A stretch of 64,000 nt of DNA, taken from NCBI RefSeq assembly GCF_014656295.1, contig NZ_BNCD01000025.1:1-64000 (forward strand). The letters are read 5' to 3'. Below are positions 34,951-44,050 of the stretch, piece by piece (position 1 is the first letter of the stretch; every line of letters begins with the position of its first letter). Below the pieces are notes generated by a model, which was not told where the DNA came from, did not search any database, and was given only the letters and a program-made list of their open reading frames with translations. A program made the translations under genes and the position numbers. This DNA comes from Streptomyces sulfonofaciens. GTDB taxonomy: Bacteria; Actinomycetota; Actinomycetes; Streptomycetales; Streptomycetaceae.

Positions 34951-35577
34951 TCAGTGGCCACGGGACCGGCCCGGCTCCCGCCCCGCCGTGGCCGTAAGCC
35001 CCCTGACCAGCAGCTCCACCGTGGCCTCGAAGGCGTCGCCGATGCCGGGGCGCGACCATTCGGGGGCGTGGGCCGGGTCGTGGAAGCGGCTGGTGGCGTG
35101 GAAGAGCGCTTCGGCGGTGGCGGCGGCGCCACCGGGTACGGCGGTGAACTCGCCGCGGGCCACGCCCGCCTCCACGATGACGGTGAGCTGGCCCACCAGG
35201 TCGGCCAGGTGCGCGGCGACCACCCCGCTGCTCCCGTCCAGCAGCACCTCGTAGGTCGCGAACAGCTCAGGATCGCCGCCCGCCTTCTGCCGCTTCGCGG
35301 CGAACAGCGCGGCCAGCCAGGCGCGCAGCACACCGTCCGCGGACTGCTCCCGGCGGCCGGCGATGTGCCGCAGCTCGTCCGCCGTCCGGTCCAGCCACCG
35401 CTTGGTCACCGCCTCGCGCAGCGCCGCCTTGGTCCCGAAGTGCCGGTAGACGCTGCCGTGGCTGACGCCGAGCGCGCGTGCCACGTCGACCACGGTGGCC
35501 TTGCCGGGGCCGTGCCGGCGCAGCACCTCCTCGGTGGCTTCGAGGATGCGCTCGGCGGTCAGGGGCTCGGGTGACAT
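34951..35577 (-). CDS. TetR-family transcriptional regulator
   Basis: 208 residues. Helix-turn-helix in the first 50 residues (TVVDVARALGVSHGSVYRHFGTKAALREAV). The ligand domain has AWLAALFAAKRQKAGGDPELFATYE, typical of the subgroup next to oxidoreductases. 25 bases after the aldo/keto reductase, so probably one transcript controlled from the palindrome at 36661. Confidence 0.92.
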   Translation of the reverse strand: MSPEPLTAERILEATEEVLRRHGPGKATVVDVARALGVSHGSVYRHFGTKAALREAVTKRWLDRTADELRHIAGRREQSADGVLRAWLAALFAAKRQKAGGDPELFATYEVLLDGSSGVVAAHLADLVGQLTVIVEAGVARGEFTAVPGGAAATAEALFHATSRFHDPAHAPEWSRPGIGDAFEATVELLVRGLTATAGREPGRSRGH

Positions 35578-35602
35578 GTCGACGAAGGTACCCGGACCGC
35601 GC

Positions 35603-36607
35603 TCAGCGCTCGCTGTCGAGGTGTGCCATCTCCGAGGGCTGGTAGCGGTCGCCGGCCGCGGCTCCGGCCGGCACGGCGCGCTCGATGGCGGCGAGGTCAA
35701 AGTCGTCGAGCGTCACGTCCCGTGCGCCCAGCGCCTCCGTGAGCCGATCGCGGCGGCGGGCGCCGACGAGCGGCACGATGTCGTCGCCCCGCGAGGCCAC
35801 CCAGGCGATCGCGATCTGCGCGACGGTGACGCCCTTCTGCTCGGCGATCTTCCGCAGCGCCTCGACGAGACCCAGGTTGTGCCGGAGGTTCTCGCCCTGG
35901 AAGCGCGGCACACGGGCCCGGAAGTCACGGGCGTCGAGCTTGCGGTCCCGGGTGAAGTGGCCCGAGATCAGGCCGCGGGAGAGCACTCCGTAGGCGGTGA
36001 TGCCGATGCCCAGCTCGCGGGTGGTCGGCAGGATCGCCTCCTCGACGGAGCGGGAGATCAGCGAGTACTCGATCTGCAGGTCGACGATCGGGGCGGTGGC
36101 CGCCGCCCTGCGGATGGTCTCCGCACCGACCTCGGACAGCCCGATGTACCGGACGAACCCCGCCTCGACCAGCTCGGCGATGGCACCGACCGTCTCCTCG
36201 ACGGGCACCTTGGGGTCGAGCCGGGCGGGACGGTAGACGTCGATGTGGTCCACGCCCAGTCGTTGCAGCGAGTACGCGGCGAAGTTCTTCACCGCGGCCG
36301 GGCTCGCGTCGTACCCCACGAAGGCGCCCGCGGGGTCGCGCTGGCCGCCGAACTTGACGCTGATCAGAGCCTGTTCGCGGCGTGCCGCGGGGGCCGTGCG
36401 CAGGGCCTCGTTGATCAGCAGCTCGTTGTGGCCCTGGCCGTAGAAGTCGCCGGTGTCCAGCAGGGTGACCCCGGCCTCCAGGGCGGCGTGGATGGTCGCG
36501 ATCGACTCGTCGCGGTCGGTGTCCCCGTACATCGAGGACATTCCCATGCAGCCGAGGCCGACCTCGGAGACCTCGGGGCCGCTGCTGCCGAGCTTCAGGG
36601 TGCGCAT
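35603..36607 (-). CDS. Aldo/keto reductase
   Basis: A 334-residue NADPH-dependent reductase of the YhdN/AKR13-like type. Catalytic tetrad: D in LLDTGDFYG, Y in DFYGQG, K in ISVKFG; in the place of the usual His the sequence has HIDVYRPARLDP, so the fourth position is Arg as in several AKR13 members. The C-terminal part binds NADPH (IVPLVGARRRDRLTEAL). The start ATG 36607 is preceded by AAGGAGC. First gene of a two-gene unit with tetR. Confidence 0.92.
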   Translation of the reverse strand: MRTLKLGSSGPEVSEVGLGCMGMSSMYGDTDRDESIATIHAALEAGVTLLDTGDFYGQGHNELLINEALRTAPAARREQALISVKFGGQRDPAGAFVGYDASPAAVKNFAAYSLQRLGVDHIDVYRPARLDPKVPVEETVGAIAELVEAGFVRYIGLSEVGAETIRRAAATAPIVDLQIEYSLISRSVEEAILPTTRELGIGITAYGVLSRGLISGHFTRDRKLDARDFRARVPRFQGENLRHNLGLVEALRKIAEQKGVTVAQIAIAWVASRGDDIVPLVGARRRDRLTEALGARDVTLDDFDLAAIERAVPAGAAAGDRYQPSEMAHLDSER

Positions 36608-36660
36608 TGGATGCTCCTTACGTGAAGCCGCTCGCCTGAACCTGTCTTGTCCCGGCCACC

Positions 36661-36695
36661 CTGTCATGACAGATGACATTTATCAATTTCTGTCA
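36661..36695. promoter_or_regulatory. Palindromic operator before the AKR-tetR unit
   Basis: CTGTCATGACAG (36661-36672) is a perfect 12-bp palindrome and TGTCA recurs at 36691-36695, in an unusually AT-rich stretch. It is the likely binding site of the local TetR protein. Confidence 0.55.
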
Positions 36696-36860
36696 GCCGA
36701 ACGGTCGTGTCGCCGGTCGCAGCGCGGGCGCAGGGCCGTCCGCGACGTCCGCGAGTTCGGATGGGACTTCGACGCGGCACGGAGGCACAGTCGATACAGC
36801 CCGCTCCTAACCTGCCTTCGTGATCCGAACGATCCGACCGGATGGACCCGAGGAGCCTTC

Positions 36861-38447
36861 ATGCCGCTGACCGGCACAGCACACAGGAGAACGAGGAAGG
36901 CCGTCGTCGCGGCGGCCGGTATGGCACTGGCCGCCCTGGGCGTGCAGTCGCTGGCCGCCACGACGGCGGATGCCGGACAGAATCCGGCCGCGGTGCCGGC
37001 CGCCGCGAAGCTCGTGTGGAAGCCGTGCTTCGAGATCGCCCGCGACTGGAGCACCCCCGAGGACCACGAGACCGAGTGCACGACCGTGCCGGTCCCGCTG
37101 GACTACGCCAAGCCGAACGGCCGTCAGGTCGACATAGCCGTGAGCCGGATCAGGGCCACCGAACCCGCCCACCGCCGGGGGGTGCTCCTCATCAACCCCG
37201 GTGGCCCCGGCGTGCCGGGCGTCGGCGAGCCCTACCTCCTGTCCCGGAGCAAGATGGCCGACGTCGGGCGCGACCACGACCTGATCGGCTTCGACACGCG
37301 CGGCCTGGGATACAGCGGCAAGCTCGTCTGCCCCGAGCTGTCGCCGGACGCCGCGGAGCAGCCGCCCGCCGGGCTCACCCCCAAGGAGCGGGCGAGGTTC
37401 AGGAGCGACGACTACGCCGAGAACCTGACGCACTGCGCCGAGCGCGACCCGGACTTCGCCAGGTCGATGACCACGGCGAACATCGCGCGGGACATGGACA
37501 GGATCCGCGCCGCACTGGGCGAGAAGAAGATCAGCTACTTCGGCAAGTCGTGGGGCACCGCGCTCGGCGCCTCCTACCGGAGCCTGTTCGGCGGCCACGT
37601 GGACAGGATGCTGCTGGACTCGGTGCTGGCACCGGGCCAGTCGAAGACCGACGCGGACGACCAGCTCGCCGCCCACGAGGCACTGTTCCACGACTTCGCC
37701 GCGTGGATCGCGGGGTACGACGGCACCTACCACTTCGGCCGCACCGGGGAGGAGGTCGCCAAGGCCCTGATCGCCCTGCGGGACCAGTTGGCGGCCCATC
37801 CCCGGCCGGGCGGCACCGGCGGGCCGGCGGTGGACGGCGAGGCGGTCGACGCCCTGCTGCAGGCATCGCGGGCCGACTGGGCGCGGTCGGCCGGTGACCT
37901 CGTCGCCATTCGCGACGGCGGTGTACCCGAGGCGCCCTCGGCGGCACCGTCCGAGGCCGGGGGGTCCGAAGCGGCGGAGCCGGTGGGCAACGGTTACGCC
38001 GACGACCCCGCCCCCGACGGCGAGGCCGACTTCATGCTCGCGTCCGTGGGCTGCAACGACTCGCCGGCCGACCGCGACTTCGAGGCGAGCTGGGCCCACG
38101 CGGAGGAACTGCGGCAGGAGTATCCGGTCGCCGCCTACGGCAGCAACGCCACGCCCGGCATCATCCGGTGCCAGGGCTGGCCCTTCCCGGCACAGCCCTG
38201 GCGGCTGAGCAGGAACGGCGGGGCGCTGCAACTGGTCGGGCACGCCTTCGAGGTGAACACCCCCCTGCCGTGGGCGAAGCAGATGCAGGCCACGATCGGA
38301 GGCTCGCTGCTGACCGTCCAGGACGACGTCCACGTCTCGCTGGAGAACCTGCCCTGCGCCTCGAAGGCCGTGGCGTTCTTCACCGACGGCACCACCTCCG
38401 ACGGGTCGTGCCCCGGGGCGCCGATCCCGGCGCCCCGCACGCCCTGA
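36861..38447 (+). CDS. Secreted alpha/beta-hydrolase, S33 tripeptidyl aminopeptidase type
   Basis: 528 residues. Signal peptide about 1-38 (basic start, AAAGMALAALGVQSLAATTADA). The oxyanion segment NPGGPGVPG is at about 112-120 and the nucleophile is Ser230 in YFGKSWGTALG. The C-terminal TAP-like domain has VGHAFEVNTPLPWA where relatives have a D-x-V-T-P motif, so the usual catalytic Asp appears replaced by Glu; the His is probably in VQDDVHVSLENLPC. GAGGAG precedes the ATG. Likely releases N-terminal peptides from secreted proteins; activity should be treated with caution given the Asp change. Confidence 0.87.
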   Translation: MPLTGTAHRRTRKAVVAAAGMALAALGVQSLAATTADAGQNPAAVPAAAKLVWKPCFEIARDWSTPEDHETECTTVPVPLDYAKPNGRQVDIAVSRIRATEPAHRRGVLLINPGGPGVPGVGEPYLLSRSKMADVGRDHDLIGFDTRGLGYSGKLVCPELSPDAAEQPPAGLTPKERARFRSDDYAENLTHCAERDPDFARSMTTANIARDMDRIRAALGEKKISYFGKSWGTALGASYRSLFGGHVDRMLLDSVLAPGQSKTDADDQLAAHEALFHDFAAWIAGYDGTYHFGRTGEEVAKALIALRDQLAAHPRPGGTGGPAVDGEAVDALLQASRADWARSAGDLVAIRDGGVPEAPSAAPSEAGGSEAAEPVGNGYADDPAPDGEADFMLASVGCNDSPADRDFEASWAHAEELRQEYPVAAYGSNATPGIIRCQGWPFPAQPWRLSRNGGALQLVGHAFEVNTPLPWAKQMQATIGGSLLTVQDDVHVSLENLPCASKAVAFFTDGTTSDGSCPGAPIPAPRTP

Positions 38448-38472
38448 CACGGCGCGGCCGACCGTTCGAGGA

Positions 38473-38510
38473 CCCCGAGGCCCGGTGCGAGCGCGCGCCG
38501 GGCCTCGGGG
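38473..38510. terminator. Bidirectional terminator between S33 peptidase and CE15
   Basis: A 13-bp perfect stem CCCCGAGGCCCGG / CCGGGCCTCGGGG between convergent genes. Confidence 0.75.
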
Positions 38511-38594
38511 CTCGCAGGGGTCCGGGGTCCGCCGGTCCCGGGATCCCCCGGGCCCCGGGACCCGCAGGGGGTGTGCCGTGCGGCGGCTGCCGGG

Positions 38595-39893
38595 CTAACC
38601 GGTGAGGACCGGGGTCTGCCAGTTCCTCCACTCGGCCAGGTCGCCGGACTTCCTGCTCGAAATCCTGAACACACCGGCCTGGCTGCCCGTCTTCAGCAGG
38701 AACTTCTGGATGTTCTGCTGCAACGGAGCCTTCCACTCGTTCCTGACGGCGCAGTGCGTCCCGTCCTGGATGTCGGACCAGTAGCTGATGTTGCTGCCCG
38801 CCCCGAGCGCCTTGTAGACCTCCGCGCCGCCCAGGGCCGCCACGCTCCCCGACCTGGCGCCCAGCCAGTCGATGTGGGGGTTCTCCATGATGAGGAGCCC
38901 CCGCGGTGCGACCATGGCGACGATCTCGTGCGTGTCCACCGGAAGTGTGGACGGGTTCCCCGTGAAGGAGCTGAACGCGTCGCCCAGCCACGGCTGCTCC
39001 GAGTAGGCGCTGCTCAGCGGCTGCGAGCCGCCCTCACCCGGGATGCCGCGGAGGATGGGGGCGCCGGCGGTGCCGGACTCGATCGGCATCGTCAGGGCGA
39101 TGCGCTGGTCGAACGCACCGACCGCGAAGGCGCCCTTCCCGTACCGCGAGCACCCCGTGACGCCCAGCGCGTCCGCCTTGAGGAGGGTGCCGCCGGACTG
39201 CTCGATGACGTCGATGATGCGGCTCACGCCCCACGACCAGGCCATGAGCAGCCCGGTGCTGCTCGATGCGCCGTAGATGCCGTAGAACGCGCCCTGCTTG
39301 TTGTTCCGCGGCGTGCCCTCCCTGCCGACCGCGAGCGGGTCGTAGGTGATGACCGCGGCACCCGATGCCTTGATGGTGGCCGTGTCCGCGCCGAATCCGC
39401 CGAGCACGACGACCGCCGGGAACGGGCCCGGGCCGCTGGGCAGTTCGACCCTGGCCGAGAAGCTGGAGCTCCTGCCCTGGTCCGTCACGTTCACCGTGAT
39501 GCCGGTGTTCGACACCGTCCCCGTGACGCTCGCGGGTCTGGTGTGCTTCTCGCCGTAGACGTATCTCTCCGCCAGCTTCTTGATCTCCGCGCGCCGGCAC
39601 CGCCAGTCGGACTTGGCGGTGATGCGCGTGCCGTTCATCCTCTTGAAGGGGTCCGGAAGCTTGGAGTCGGGGGTCAGGGAGCCGGGGGTGGGCACGGCGC
39701 AGTCGGCGCCGTCGTCCTCGCCGCCGGCGTTGATCTGGGGCGCGGTGGCCGCGGTGGGCGCGGTGCCGCCGGTGGTCGACGGCGTGCCGAGCGGGGTTGC
39801 CGCCTGCGCGCTGAGGGTGCCGGCAGCCGGGCCGGCCACGGACACGAAGACCGCGGCTGCCCACATCCGGGGCCGATGTCGATGGAAGCGCAT
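38595..39893 (-). CDS. Secreted glucuronoyl methylesterase (CE15)
   Basis: 432 residues. Signal peptide about 1-31 (AGTLSAQA). The CE15 signature G-C-S-R-x-G-K is GCSRYGKGA with the nucleophile Ser249; the family Glu is in MPIESG (about 272) and the catalytic His is in DIQDGTHCAV. These enzymes split the ester between lignin alcohols and 4-O-methyl-glucuronic acid on xylan. No carbohydrate-binding module. GGAGG sits before the start. A perfect CebR box 160 bases upstream links it to cello-oligosaccharide control. Confidence 0.92.
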   Translation of the reverse strand: MRFHRHRPRMWAAAVFVSVAGPAAGTLSAQAATPLGTPSTTGGTAPTAATAPQINAGGEDDGADCAVPTPGSLTPDSKLPDPFKRMNGTRITAKSDWRCRRAEIKKLAERYVYGEKHTRPASVTGTVSNTGITVNVTDQGRSSSFSARVELPSGPGPFPAVVVLGGFGADTATIKASGAAVITYDPLAVGREGTPRNNKQGAFYGIYGASSSTGLLMAWSWGVSRIIDVIEQSGGTLLKADALGVTGCSRYGKGAFAVGAFDQRIALTMPIESGTAGAPILRGIPGEGGSQPLSSAYSEQPWLGDAFSSFTGNPSTLPVDTHEIVAMVAPRGLLIMENPHIDWLGARSGSVAALGGAEVYKALGAGSNISYWSDIQDGTHCAVRNEWKAPLQQNIQKFLLKTGSQAGVFRISSRKSGDLAEWRNWQTPVLTG

Positions 39894-40567
39894 GTGGGGA
39901 CCTCCGTGAAAAGGCGCGCGGACGACGGCGACGGTTCCCTGCCGGACGGCACGGAGTCGGTGTGTGCCGGTGCGCGCCGGATGGGGGAAAGCGCGCCGGA
40001 CCGCGATGCCATCGAGGCTGCCCCAGACCTCGAACACGGCCCGTACACGAACTGGGAGCGCTCCCACTGTAGGAGTGGGCCCGGGAGGCGGCAACAACCG
40101 GAACGCGGGCTCCGAGGGTTGGCCGTTTTCGGCCCCTGTCGGGCCCCTCGTGAGGCGCGTTGGGACCCTTTGTCGGGCGCGTTGCGGGGCGCGGCGGTCC
40201 AGGGTGCGCGAAGGCCCTGTTCGCCGCGGCGGTCGGCCGGTCGCGGGAGGGGCGGTTTCGCTGCCTGGCGCGACGGCGCCGACGCGGTCGGCGGCCTCGG
40301 TGCGGGAGGCGGCGAACCGGCGGCTGCGGGAGACGCCGTACGGGATGTCGGGCAATCGGCCGGAGTGCGGGAGCGGGCCGGTGCGATGCCGGCGACCCTG
40401 TGCCGGGTCGCCTTCGACACCGCGAGCGGGTGGAGCGTCCTCGCGCCCGGCGGGCGTGATCTGGTAGGCGTCCGCTCGTCCGATGGCGGTACCGGCGTGG
40501 TGAGGTGGTGGCGCGCGACCCGTGGACACCGACCCCGATCCGGCTCACACCCGGCGGGGGCTGGGCG
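39894..40567. other. Spacer with CebR box and possible gene remnant
   Basis: Apart from the CebR site no feature is certain. On the minus strand, about 40395-40500, a short stretch reads AIGRADAYQITPAGRE, like the end of a winged-helix regulator (PadR/MarR type), but it runs on into low-complexity sequence with no start or full domain. It may be a decayed regulator gene or chance. Confidence 0.3.
40053..40066. promoter_or_regulatory. CebR operator (perfect)
   Basis: TGGGAGCGCTCCCA is exactly the palindrome bound by CebR, the Streptomyces repressor of cellulose utilisation that is released by cellobiose or cellotriose. It lies 160 bases before the glucuronoyl esterase gene. Confidence 0.85.
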
Positions 40568-41266
40568 TCACGCCGGCGGCCGGGTGAGTCTGTCGGCCAC
40601 GGCGTCGAGGACCCAGTCCAGGCCGGTCGCGAAGGATGCCTCGGCGTCCACGTCCGTGCCGTCGTACACGGCCCTGGCCAGCGCCGGGAAGCGGCCCGTG
40701 GCCAGCATCCTCGTCATATGCGGGCCACGGGCGCGCTGCCAGTCGCGCTTGGACAGGCCCGTGGCGCGCTCGGCCCGCAGGTCCGCGATCTCGCGCCTGA
40801 TCGCGCCGGTGGAGTAGGCGCTGACGGTCTCCACGGCGCGCATGACGGTGTCGACGTCGGCGAGGCCGTCGAGGGCGGCCAGCGTGGCCTCGGCCACGGC
40901 GAGGCCGTTCGGACCCAGGGCCGGGCGGCCGCCGAGCAGGTCGGCCAGCCATTCGTGGCGGAGAGCGGCCCGCCTGGTGCGGTGGGCGAGGGTGTGCAGC
41001 GCCTCCCGCCAGTCACCGGGCTGCCCCTCGGGGAGGATCTCGGCCTGGACCTCGTCCACCATGAGGTCGAACAGCTCCTCCTTGGTGGAGATGTATCCGT
41101 ACAGGCGCATCGGGCCGGCGCTCAGCCGGGCAGCGACCTTGCGCAACGACACCGCCTCCAGCCCGCCCTCGTCGGCCAGCGCGATGGCGGCGGCGACGAT
41201 CCGCTCCCGGTCGAGCGGCACGGGGCGAGTCGGCGGCTCCGGCCGGTCCCACACAGTCATGGTCAT
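40568..41266 (-). CDS. TetR-family regulator (TetR class C-terminal domain)
   Basis: 232 residues. Helix-turn-helix LEAVSLRKVAARLSAGPMRLYGYISTKEELFDLMVDE; the C-terminal TetR_C domain includes WREALHTLAHRTRRAALRHEW. Divergent from the TetX-like monooxygenase with palindromes between the two starts, so it most likely represses that gene and itself. Starts at MTMTVW; a second ATG two codons later is possible. Confidence 0.92.
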   Translation of the reverse strand: MTMTVWDRPEPPTRPVPLDRERIVAAAIALADEGGLEAVSLRKVAARLSAGPMRLYGYISTKEELFDLMVDEVQAEILPEGQPGDWREALHTLAHRTRRAALRHEWLADLLGGRPALGPNGLAVAEATLAALDGLADVDTVMRAVETVSAYSTGAIRREIADLRAERATGLSKRDWQRARGPHMTRMLATGRFPALARAVYDGTDVDAEASFATGLDWVLDAVADRLTRPPA

Positions 41267-41278
41267 ACCCTACTGTTG

Positions 41279-41293
41279 CGATACGCCGTATCG
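41279..41293. promoter_or_regulatory. TetR operator in the tetR-monooxygenase divergent region
   Basis: CGATACGCCGTATCG is a perfect inverted repeat around a 3-base centre. More GTATCG half-sites follow at 41306-41311 and 41325-41330, the last inside the monooxygenase gene. The 47-bp region between the starts is AT-rich. Confidence 0.65.
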
Positions 41294-41313
41294 TGTAAAT
41301 ACAGTGTATCGAC

Positions 41314-42432
41314 ATGAGACAACGTATCGCCGTGGTCGGTGGCGGCCCCGCCGGCCTTGCCTTCGCCGGCGTCCTGCACCGCCATGGCCACCCCGTCGCC
41401 GTCCTCGAACGGGATCCCGCCCCCGACGCGCGCCCCCCGGGCGGCACGCTGGACCTGCACGAAGGACTGGGCCAGCTCGCGCTGGACAAGGCGGGGCTGC
41501 TGGCCAAGTTCCGGGCGCTGTCCCGTCCCGAGGGGCAGGCCATGCGCATCCTGGACGCGGACGGGACCGTCCTGCGCGACTGGCGACCCCGTCCGGATGA
41601 CCGGGCCAATCCCGAGATCGACCGCGGGCAGCTCCGTGACCTGCTGCTCGGTCGGCTCGCCGTCCGGTGGGGCCGGGACGTGACGCAGGTGGTGCCGGGG
41701 ACCCGGGACGGCGTACTGGTCCGTTTCGCGGACGGGCGGCAGGAGGCGTTCGACCTCGTGGTCGGCGCGGACGGTGCCTGGTCCCGGACCCGCCCGGCAG
41801 TCTCGCCGGTGACCCCGCACTACACCGGCGTCACCTCGGTCGAGACCTCCCTCGACGACGTCGACACCCGCCATCCCGACCTCGCCAGGTTGATCGGCGA
41901 CGGTTCCATGGCCGTGTACGGCGTGAACCGAGCTCTCGTCGCCCAGCGCAACAGCGGCGGCCACGTCAAGGTGTACGCCCAGTTCCGCGCGCCGCTGGAC
42001 TGGCACACGAACCTGGACCTGGCCGACGTCGAGGCCGTGCGATCGAGCCTGCTGGCCCTGTTCGACGGCTGGGCCGCTCCCGTCCTCGACCTCCTCCGCC
42101 ACGGCACCGCTTTCGTCGACCGGCCCCTCTACGTCCTGCCCGTGTCCCACACCTGGACCCACGTCCCCGGGGTGACGCTGCTGGGCGACGCCGCCCATCT
42201 GATGCCCCCGTTGGGGGCGGGCGCGAACCTCGCGATGCTGGAAGGCGCCGAACTCGCCGAGTCCCTCGCCAGCGCCCCGGGAGATCCGGACGAGGTCGTC
42301 CGCGCCTTCGAGGAACGGATGTGGGCACGGGCCGGCAGGTGGGCGAAGACCACGACGGCCGGCCTGGAACGCCTCGTGGGCCCGGACCCCGCCGAAGCCC
42401 TCGCCCTCTTCGACCAGGTCCAGCCGTCCTGA
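41314..42432 (+). CDS. FAD-dependent monooxygenase, TetX-like
   Basis: 372 residues of the class A flavin hydroxylase family. FAD-binding GGGPAGLAFAGVLHRHGHPVAVLERD at the N-terminus, the PGGTLDLHEG segment seen in TetX-type enzymes, the middle DG motif (LVVGADGAWSRTR) and GVTLLGDAAHLMPPLGAGANLAM for FAD ribityl binding. With a TetR-class repressor beside it, inactivation or tailoring of a polycyclic aromatic compound is likely; tetracycline itself is not proven. Confidence 0.88.
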   Translation: MRQRIAVVGGGPAGLAFAGVLHRHGHPVAVLERDPAPDARPPGGTLDLHEGLGQLALDKAGLLAKFRALSRPEGQAMRILDADGTVLRDWRPRPDDRANPEIDRGQLRDLLLGRLAVRWGRDVTQVVPGTRDGVLVRFADGRQEAFDLVVGADGAWSRTRPAVSPVTPHYTGVTSVETSLDDVDTRHPDLARLIGDGSMAVYGVNRALVAQRNSGGHVKVYAQFRAPLDWHTNLDLADVEAVRSSLLALFDGWAAPVLDLLRHGTAFVDRPLYVLPVSHTWTHVPGVTLLGDAAHLMPPLGAGANLAMLEGAELAESLASAPGDPDEVVRAFEERMWARAGRWAKTTTAGLERLVGPDPAEALALFDQVQPS

Positions 42433-42528
42433 CCGCCGAGCGCGAGGGCACCGGCACCGACGGCTCGCCACTGCTTCACGGGGCGGTACGGCACCGGAAC
42501 GGACGTCCGGGGCCCCGTCCGCCGCGCG

Positions 42529-43986
42529 CTAGTGGATCGGGCTGCCCGCCCGCTCGGGTACCGCTTCCGGAGCCGCGAGCCGTTCCGCCGTGCGGCGCGC
42601 GGTCCCGCGTGCCCACCGTCCGCTGGTCACCCACCCCAGCACCAGCACGCACACCCCGCAGCCGGTCAGGATCCACCAGGCGGGACGGCTCGCGGCCACG
42701 AAGCCCGCCCGGTAGCTCGCTGTGCCGACCCCGGACGCCAGCACCGCACCGATGACGGCCACGCCCAGGGTCGAGCCGATCTGCCGGCTCGTGGACGCCA
42801 CCGCGGCCGCCACTCCGGCCTGCGCCCGGGGCATCCCGGACACCGCTGTGTTGGTGATCGGCGCGTTCACGAACCCGAAGCCGAGGCCGAAGAGCACATA
42901 GCCGGTGAGCAGGGTCACGTTCGACGTCTCCGCGTCCAGCACGGCGAACAGCACCCCGCTCGCGGTCATCGCGACTCCCGCGAGCAGCAGCGGGAACCGC
43001 GGCCCCCGGCTGCCCACCAGCCGTCCCGACAACGGTGCGCAGACGAACGTCACCGCCGCCATCGGCAGCATCCACAGCCCGGCACGCAGCGCGCTGAGTC
43101 CGCGTACGTCCTGGAGGAAGAGCGTGCTCAGGAAGAGGAATCCGCCGAGTGCCGCGAACGCGCTCACCGCGATGGCCGTGGCCCCGCTGAACGGTGCGCT
43201 GCGGAAGAACCGCACGTCGATCAGGGGCTCGGGGCGCCGCGGCTCGTAGCGGATCAGCGCGGCCAGCGCCACGGCGGCGAGCGCGGCGAAGAACAGGATC
43301 CGCGGCGAGGCCCAGCCCGCGTCGGGAGCGGCGATGATCGCGTAGGTGAGCGAGCCCAGCAGCACGACGACCAGCACCTGGCCCACCGGATCGGTCCTGC
43401 GCGGCTTTGGGGCGCGCGACTCGGGAACGAACCGCATGGTCAGCAGCAGGGCGGCGAGGCCCACGGGGAGGTTGATCCAGAAGATGGAGCGCCAGCCCAC
43501 CGAGTCCACCAGCAGTCCGCCGACCAGCGGTCCCGCGGCCATCGATATCCCGACCACACCGCCCCAGACGCCGATGGCGCGGGCCCTCTCCCGGGGATCG
43601 GTGAAGGTGTTGGTGATGATGGACATGGCGACCGGATTGAGCATCGAGCCGCCGATCGCCTGGACCATGCGGAAGACCACGAGCAGCGAGAGGCTGGGCG
43701 CCAGCGAGCACAGCAGCGAGCCGACCGTGAAGATGACGAGGCCCGCCTGGAAGACCCGGCGGCGCCCGATCCGGTCGGCGGTGGAGCCGGAGAGCATCAG
43801 CAGTGAGGCGAGGACCAGCGTGTACGCGTCGATCGTCCACTGCAGCCCGGCAACGCTCGCGTGCAGCTCGCGCTGCAAAGCGGGCAGGGCGACGTTCAGT
43901 ACGGTGTTGTCGAGGCTGACGATCAGCAGGCTCATGCAGCAGATGGCAAGAACCAGCATCCTCCGTCGGTGACTGAGCTCCGGCAT
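42529..43986 (-). CDS. MFS drug exporter (DHA2, EmrB/QacA type)
   Basis: A 485-residue protein with 14 hydrophobic helices. Helix 1 has the DHA2 signature LDNTVLNVALPAL, motif A is LSGSTADRIGRRRVFQAG and motif C is GPLVGGLLVDSVGWRSIFWINLPVG. The C-terminal tail is Arg-rich. Convergent with the TetX-like gene and probably separately controlled; a compound class in common is possible but not shown. Confidence 0.92.
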   Translation of the reverse strand: MPELSHRRRMLVLAICCMSLLIVSLDNTVLNVALPALQRELHASVAGLQWTIDAYTLVLASLLMLSGSTADRIGRRRVFQAGLVIFTVGSLLCSLAPSLSLLVVFRMVQAIGGSMLNPVAMSIITNTFTDPRERARAIGVWGGVVGISMAAGPLVGGLLVDSVGWRSIFWINLPVGLAALLLTMRFVPESRAPKPRRTDPVGQVLVVVLLGSLTYAIIAAPDAGWASPRILFFAALAAVALAALIRYEPRRPEPLIDVRFFRSAPFSGATAIAVSAFAALGGFLFLSTLFLQDVRGLSALRAGLWMLPMAAVTFVCAPLSGRLVGSRGPRFPLLLAGVAMTASGVLFAVLDAETSNVTLLTGYVLFGLGFGFVNAPITNTAVSGMPRAQAGVAAAVASTSRQIGSTLGVAVIGAVLASGVGTASYRAGFVAASRPAWWILTGCGVCVLVLGWVTSGRWARGTARRTAERLAAPEAVPERAGSPIH

Positions 43987-44050
43987 TCTTCAATAGTACG
44001 CCTAACTAACGACCTTGAGTGCACGCTTCCCGGTACGCGACAATGGGGGG

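Noticed and set aside
40395..40500. Winged-helix-like fragment AIGRADAYQITPAGRE as a regulator gene
   Set aside because: Too short, no helix-turn-helix before it and no plausible start; kept only as a possible remnant.
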